Part shown: in pieces, positions 6,287 through 8,453 of the stretch | Numbering within the stretch: position 1 is the stretch's first letter | Layout of the letters: each line of letters opens with the position of its first letter | DNA from: Firmicutes bacterium UBA5389 | GTDB taxonomy: Bacteria; Bacillota; DTU025 | Length of the DNA: 8,453 nt | Reading direction: 5' to 3' | Assembly: GCA_002409965.1 (NCBI GenBank) | Contig: DHON01000085.1 | Span: 1 to 8,453 of the forward strand | Made by a program: the position numbers and the translations under genes | Notes under the pieces: generated by a model | Seen by the model: the letters and a program-made list of their open reading frames with translations, nothing else | Databases searched by the model: none | What the model was told of the DNA's origin: nothing

Positions 6287-7479
6287 GGGATTATCCCCAT
6301 ATCCTTCCCGTGCCTGCGAAGCAGGTCGAGGGCGAAGTCGATGTCTTCGTCAGTATGCCCCGCTGTCACGTTGGCGCGCAAGCGGCAGGTGTTCGTGGGT
6401 ACCGCCGGCGGAAGGATGGGCGACACGAACATCCCGTCTCTATGAAGCCTGGACGTCAGCTCCAGTGTCGGCTCGGGCTTGCCGATGATTATCGGAATCA
6501 CGCAGCTCTTGGTGTCCATTGTGTCGTAGCCCATCTCGTTCAGACCGCCCACGAAGCGTTTGATGTTGCGTCGCACGGTGGCGATGAGCGAAGGATCCTC
6601 CTCGATGACGTCGAGGGAGGCGGTGACGGCCGCAACCGCGGCGGGCGGGAGGGCCGCTGAGAACACGAACCCGCGGGCGGTGTGGCGCAGGAACTGGATG
6701 AGGTCGCGCCTTCCGGCGACGAACCCGCCCACTGCAGGTAGGGTCTTGGACAGCGATCCGCTCAGCATCTCCACGTCTGACGGGGACATACCGAAGTACT
6801 CGATGATGCCGTGTCCCGTCTCGCCCAGAACCCCGAGTGAGTGGGCTTCGTCTACCATGAGCCATGCGCCGTACTCGCGGCAGAGGTCCACCAGCTCGGG
6901 CAGGGGACAGACGTCTCCGTCCATGCTGTACACTGCGTCGACTACGACGAGCTTGCCTTCGAACTGGTCCTTGGCGTCCTCAAGAAGATGCTTAAGGTCG
7001 CCCAAGTCGTTGTGCTTGAACCTCTGGAACTTGGCGTTCGACAGCAGGCAGCCATCGATGATGCTGGCATGGCTGAGCTTGTCGGTGATGACTACGTCGT
7101 GGCGTCCGAGCAGTGTGGATATGGTTGAGAGGTTTGCCAGATAGCCCGAGCTGTACGCGATGGCGTCCTCGGTTCCGAAGAAGCTGGCTATGCGCTGCTC
7201 GCACTGGACGTGAGCTGCTGTGGTGCCGGCAAGAATCCTGACGCCGTGGGTGCCGGTGCCGAAACGGTCGAGAGCCTCGCGGGCGCGCTCCTGCACCACA
7301 GGGTGCTTGAGCAGGCCGAGATAGCTGTATGATGAGAACATGACCATGCGCCGTCCGCCAATCCAGACATGAGCGCCGTCAAGCTGGTCTACCTGCTGAA
7401 GGTAGTAGTAGAGGTCCTTTTCGCGGAGATCGTTGTACTCGGCGAGAAAGGTGTCGATGCGTTTGTCGAAAACGCCCAC
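6283..7479 (-). CDS. Alpha-oxoamine synthase (KBL/BioF/SPT family, PLP-dependent)
   Basis: A fold-type I PLP enzyme that condenses an amino acid with an acyl-CoA, or runs the reverse cleavage. Start: GTG 7479 gives 398 residues, the normal family length, with AGGAGGG (7492-7486) 6 bases upstream; an in-frame ATG at 7557 would add 26 residues and overlaps the -10 box. Motifs: FSSYSYLGL near the N-terminus, GTGTHGVRILAGT (about 74-86), YSSGYLANLS (about 109-118), LSHAS with His137 that stacks on PLP, VDEAHSLG with Asp210 and His213, SGSLSKTLPAVGG with the Schiff-base Lys245, and C-terminal CRLRANVTAGH with Arg368, which binds substrate carboxylate. The HTARGFVFSAALPPA segment and the SLSKT context look closer to serine palmitoyltransferase and related uncharacterised synthases than to classic KBL. 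Gene order synthase then MDR dehydrogenase mirrors kbl-tdh. Threonine breakdown is one hypothesis; synthesis of a long-chain or unusual alpha-amino ketone is another. Confidence 0.9.
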   Translation of the reverse strand: MGVFDKRIDTFLAEYNDLREKDLYYYLQQVDQLDGAHVWIGGRRMVMFSSYSYLGLLKHPVVQERAREALDRFGTGTHGVRILAGTTAAHVQCEQRIASFFGTEDAIAYSSGYLANLSTISTLLGRHDVVITDKLSHASIIDGCLLSNAKFQRFKHNDLGDLKHLLEDAKDQFEGKLVVVDAVYSMDGDVCPLPELVDLCREYGAWLMVDEAHSLGVLGETGHGIIEYFGMSPSDVEMLSGSLSKTLPAVGGFVAGRRDLIQFLRHTARGFVFSAALPPAAVAAVTASLDVIEEDPSLIATVRRNIKRFVGGLNEMGYDTMDTKSCVIPIIIGKPEPTLELTSRLHRDGMFVSPILPPAVPTNTCRLRANVTAGHTDEDIDFALDLLRRHGKDMGIIP

Positions 7480-7485
7480 GCAGAT

Positions 7486-7492
7486 CCCTCCT
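7486..7492 (-). promoter_or_regulatory. Ribosome binding site of the synthase gene
   Basis: AGGAGGG on the minus strand sits 6 bases before GTG 7479. It is a near-perfect anti-16S match and decides the start over the longer in-frame ATG at 7557. Its strength also supports a Bacillota-like host. Confidence 0.85.
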
Positions 7493-7531
7493 GATAAGCA
7501 CGGAATAGGTATCGAGTAGCCGCGATAAGCT

Positions 7532-7553
7532 GTGTTCACAAAAGTGTGCACAC
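7532..7553 (-). promoter_or_regulatory. Operator-like dyad at the synthase operon transcript start
   Basis: On the plus strand, arms GTGTTCACA (7532-7540) and TGTGCACAC (7545-7553) form an inverted repeat with a single mismatch over 9 bp and a 4 bp spacer. It lies immediately downstream of the -10 box and covers the expected start point near 7551, where a bound repressor would block transcription. In the RNA it could also form a leader hairpin. The binding protein is unknown; the convergent PucR-family regulator is a candidate. Confidence 0.5.
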
Positions 7554-7557
7554 CCAT

Positions 7558-7586
7558 ATACTACTACCGCTCCATGGCCGTGTCAA
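7558..7586 (-). promoter_or_regulatory. Promoter of the synthase-dehydrogenase operon
   Basis: On the minus strand, a perfect TTGACA -35 box (7586-7581) and TAGTAT -10 box (7563-7558) are separated by 17 bp. The transcript would start near 7551, with a leader of about 70 bases before GTG 7479. The region resembles the ccmF promoter in layout: both are inward-facing and both follow a copy of the 107 bp block. Confidence 0.7.
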
Positions 7587-7622
7587 TCAGGCCGCGGATC
7601 TGGCAGTGGATCTGCCCATCTG

Positions 7623-7729
7623 CCCGGGACCCCGTCAAAGTCGTGCTGACTCTGTTGCCCGCCTGTCCCTGCCGCTCATGTGCCTTGCCAAACGGCAGCG
7701 AGAGCCGCTCAAACCGGCGTAATGCTGGG
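7623..7729 (-). repeat. 107-bp block upstream of the synthase promoter, right copy
   Basis: The reverse complement of this stretch aligns ungapped to 421-527 with 87 of 107 identities by hand count. It lies 36 bp upstream of the -35 box of the synthase operon, against 20 bp for the ccmF copy. The reading frame that would be shared with the left copy shows many non-synonymous changes, so it is probably not coding. The strongest conservation is toward the promoter side (7635-7671). Confidence 0.7.
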
Positions 7730-7862
7730 ATCGGATCATCGCACCCGCGCTGAGTAGAGCTTTGTCTAGCCTGTCGCGAAACCCAACGGTTATTCCAGCA
7801 ACCTGCAGTAGAACCGCCGAAGACGCAGCGTCATCGCCAGGCACGCACCTTCCTATTCAGCA
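7730..7862. other. Intergenic stretch with no recognised feature
   Basis: This 133 bp between the 107 bp block and the 18 bp tandem repeat has no counterpart of similar length in the left arm, where only 47 bp separate the two elements. I see no gene, promoter or hairpin that I would defend. The left and right arms therefore differ here by an insertion or deletion. Confidence 0.5.
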
Positions 7863-7898
7863 AGTGGAGTATGTGTGAACAGTGGAGTATGCATGAAT
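7863..7898 (+). repeat. Two 18-bp tandem direct repeats
   Basis: AGTGGAGTATGTGTGAAC (7863-7880) is followed immediately by AGTGGAGTATGCATGAAT (7881-7898), identical at 15 of 18 positions. It is absent from the left arm. It may be a paired protein-binding site or a replication-slippage product beside the mobile element. Confidence 0.65.
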
Positions 7899-7939
7899 GG
7901 GATAAAACGGTATGTGCAGTCTTTGACGTTTGTTTTTGA

Positions 7940-8235
7940 GATGTGCTCACTTTCTGAGCCCATGGGTTTCAGTTTTGGAGCAGACCTTGACATGACAGCA
8001 ATAACCGACTGGAAAGGGACGCTTGGGGAGCCCCCCGGCAGACCGCTGATGGCCGCTTCGAGCGCGTTCGGGGTGCTTTGCGCGCCCTTGGCAGATTCGA
8101 GCCCCAATGGCTCCCATTTGGCGCCACGGCTATCCCAATAGATGCATATACATTGCCGCATATGTCACTTTATGAACATGGCCTGTTCACTTGCTGCGCA
8201 CATCTCGCAAACGTTTGTCAAAAAAGGAGCACATC
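7940..8235 (-). repeat. ~300-bp MITE-like element, right copy (inverted)
   Basis: Bounded by GATGTGCTC (7940-7948) and GAGCACATC (8227-8235), the same 9 bp terminal inverted repeats as the left copy, and oriented opposite to it. The segment 8123-8190 is the best conserved (64 of 68). Several small indels separate the copies, including loss of the 11 bp duplication. No matching flanking duplication is visible. A 102-codon open frame on the minus strand (8161-7853) starts within it, but the left copy is frameshifted in the corresponding frame and neither has a ribosome binding site, so I treat it as non-coding. Confidence 0.65.
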
Positions 8236-8254
8236 CGCGGATGGCCCCCCTCGT

Positions 8255-8287
8255 TGCCTGCAACTCGTCCGTAACTCGCCTGTAACC
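8255..8287 (+). repeat. Three 11-bp tandem degenerate repeats
   Basis: TGCCTGCAACT, CGTCCGTAACT and CGCCTGTAACC follow each other with exact 11 bp periodicity. They lie within the 57 bp segment that the right arm has and the left arm lacks. The period is about one DNA helical turn, typical of iteron-like or tandem-dimer protein binding sites. Slippage is the plain alternative. Confidence 0.5.
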
Positions 8288-8340
8288 TGAGTCTGGGCGA
8301 ACCCTGAGCTCGCTCTGTTCCCGCAGACCGTGCCGCCGAA

Positions 8341-8364
8341 GTAGCTCTCAACAAGTCCTTGCGC
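8341..8364 (-). repeat. Outer 24-bp inverted-repeat block, right copy
   Basis: The reverse complement matches bases 1-24 at 23 of 24 positions. A further 89 bp of window lies outside it, whose left counterpart would be before base 1, so the full extent of the inverted repeat cannot be measured here. Confidence 0.85.
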
Positions 8365-8453
8365 GATGCGCCTGTTAGGCATCGCAGAGATAGCGCGCGG
8401 AAGACGCCAGCACGGTTTGCGGCCTCAGTTTCAGGCAGTTTCTGGTACCTGCG

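Larger units (their letters stand above)
8187..8453 (-). pseudogene. Tail of an unidentified reading frame running off the window
   Basis: On the minus strand, 88 codons are open from the window edge to TGA 8189-8187. They include KLPETEAANRAGVFRALS and RKDLLRAT, the latter shared with the left arm where it ends in TAG. An alternative frame is open from 8424 to TGA 8220-8218, with ATG at 8382. It reads MPNRRIAQGLVESYFGG and ends ADVLLF, matching the left-arm tail GDVLVF. One of the two is presumably the ancestral gene, and a frameshift near 8390 would join them. I do not recognise either product; a transposase remnant is a guess from the repeated context. Confidence 0.3.

Noticed and set aside
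7480..7557. Longer synthase with 26 extra N-terminal residues from ATG 7557
   Set aside because: The ATG lies upstream of the predicted transcript start and lacks a ribosome binding site, whereas GTG 7479 has AGGAGGG at 6 bases and gives the usual family length.
7853..8161. 102-codon minus-strand open frame starting in the right element
   Set aside because: Its start resembles the left-arm frame at 152, but the left copy is frameshifted, differences are not biased to third positions, and there is no ribosome binding site.
1..8453. CRISPR array, tRNA or rRNA gene
   Set aside because: No regularly spaced identical repeats of 25-40 bp with unique spacers, and no tRNA or rRNA signatures on either strand.

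Overview
The window looks like chromosomal DNA from a GC-rich bacterium. A member of the Bacillota (Clostridia or Limnochordia-like) is my best guess. The reasons are the strong AGGAGGG-type ribosome binding sites, frequent GTG starts, a PucR-family regulator, and near-consensus sigma-A type promoters. This is inference, because no taxonomic marker gene is present.

Layout, left to right. (1) 1-587 is a non-genic repeat region. It holds the tail of an unidentified reading frame, a ~300 bp element with short terminal inverted repeats (73-373), a 107 bp block (421-527), and a near-consensus promoter with an overlapping dyad. (2) 618-2972, plus strand: a full CcmF-type cytochrome c heme lyase with an unusual Asn/Ser repeat insertion and no other ccm gene nearby. 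(3) 2973-3197: a promoterless, startless fragment resembling the C-terminus of a TetR-family regulator. It contains a candidate promoter for the next gene. (4) 3178-4863, plus: a PucR/CdaR-family transcription regulator. (5) 7479 to 4982, minus strand: a two-gene operon convergent with the regulator. It encodes an alpha-oxoamine synthase (KBL/BioF/SPT fold) and then a zinc-dependent medium-chain dehydrogenase. The two genes overlap by 4 bp (ATGA), in the same order as the enterobacterial kbl-tdh operon. (6) 7480-8453: the operon's promoter and operator-like dyad, then inverted copies of the same repeat components seen at the left end.

The most striking structure is that the gene block is bracketed by inverted repeats. 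Four pieces recur at both ends in mirror order: a 24 bp outer block (1-24 / 8341-8364, 23 of 24 identical), the ~300 bp element (73-373 / 7940-8235, best stretch 64 of 68), and a 107 bp ungapped block (421-527 / 7623-7729, 87 of 107 by my count) that precedes a promoter on each side. Both transcription units, ccmF and the synthase-dehydrogenase operon, are therefore read inward from related upstream regions.

Functionally, the synthase-dehydrogenase pair most likely joins or cleaves an amino acid and an acyl-CoA in a PLP-dependent step, coupled to an NAD(P)-dependent alcohol/ketone step. Threonine to glycine plus acetyl-CoA is the textbook version. The synthase also has SPT-like sequence features and the dehydrogenase is unusual, so a different beta-keto amine substrate is possible. 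The PucR protein may control this pair. CcmF serves c-type cytochrome maturation and appears to be an unrelated neighbour.
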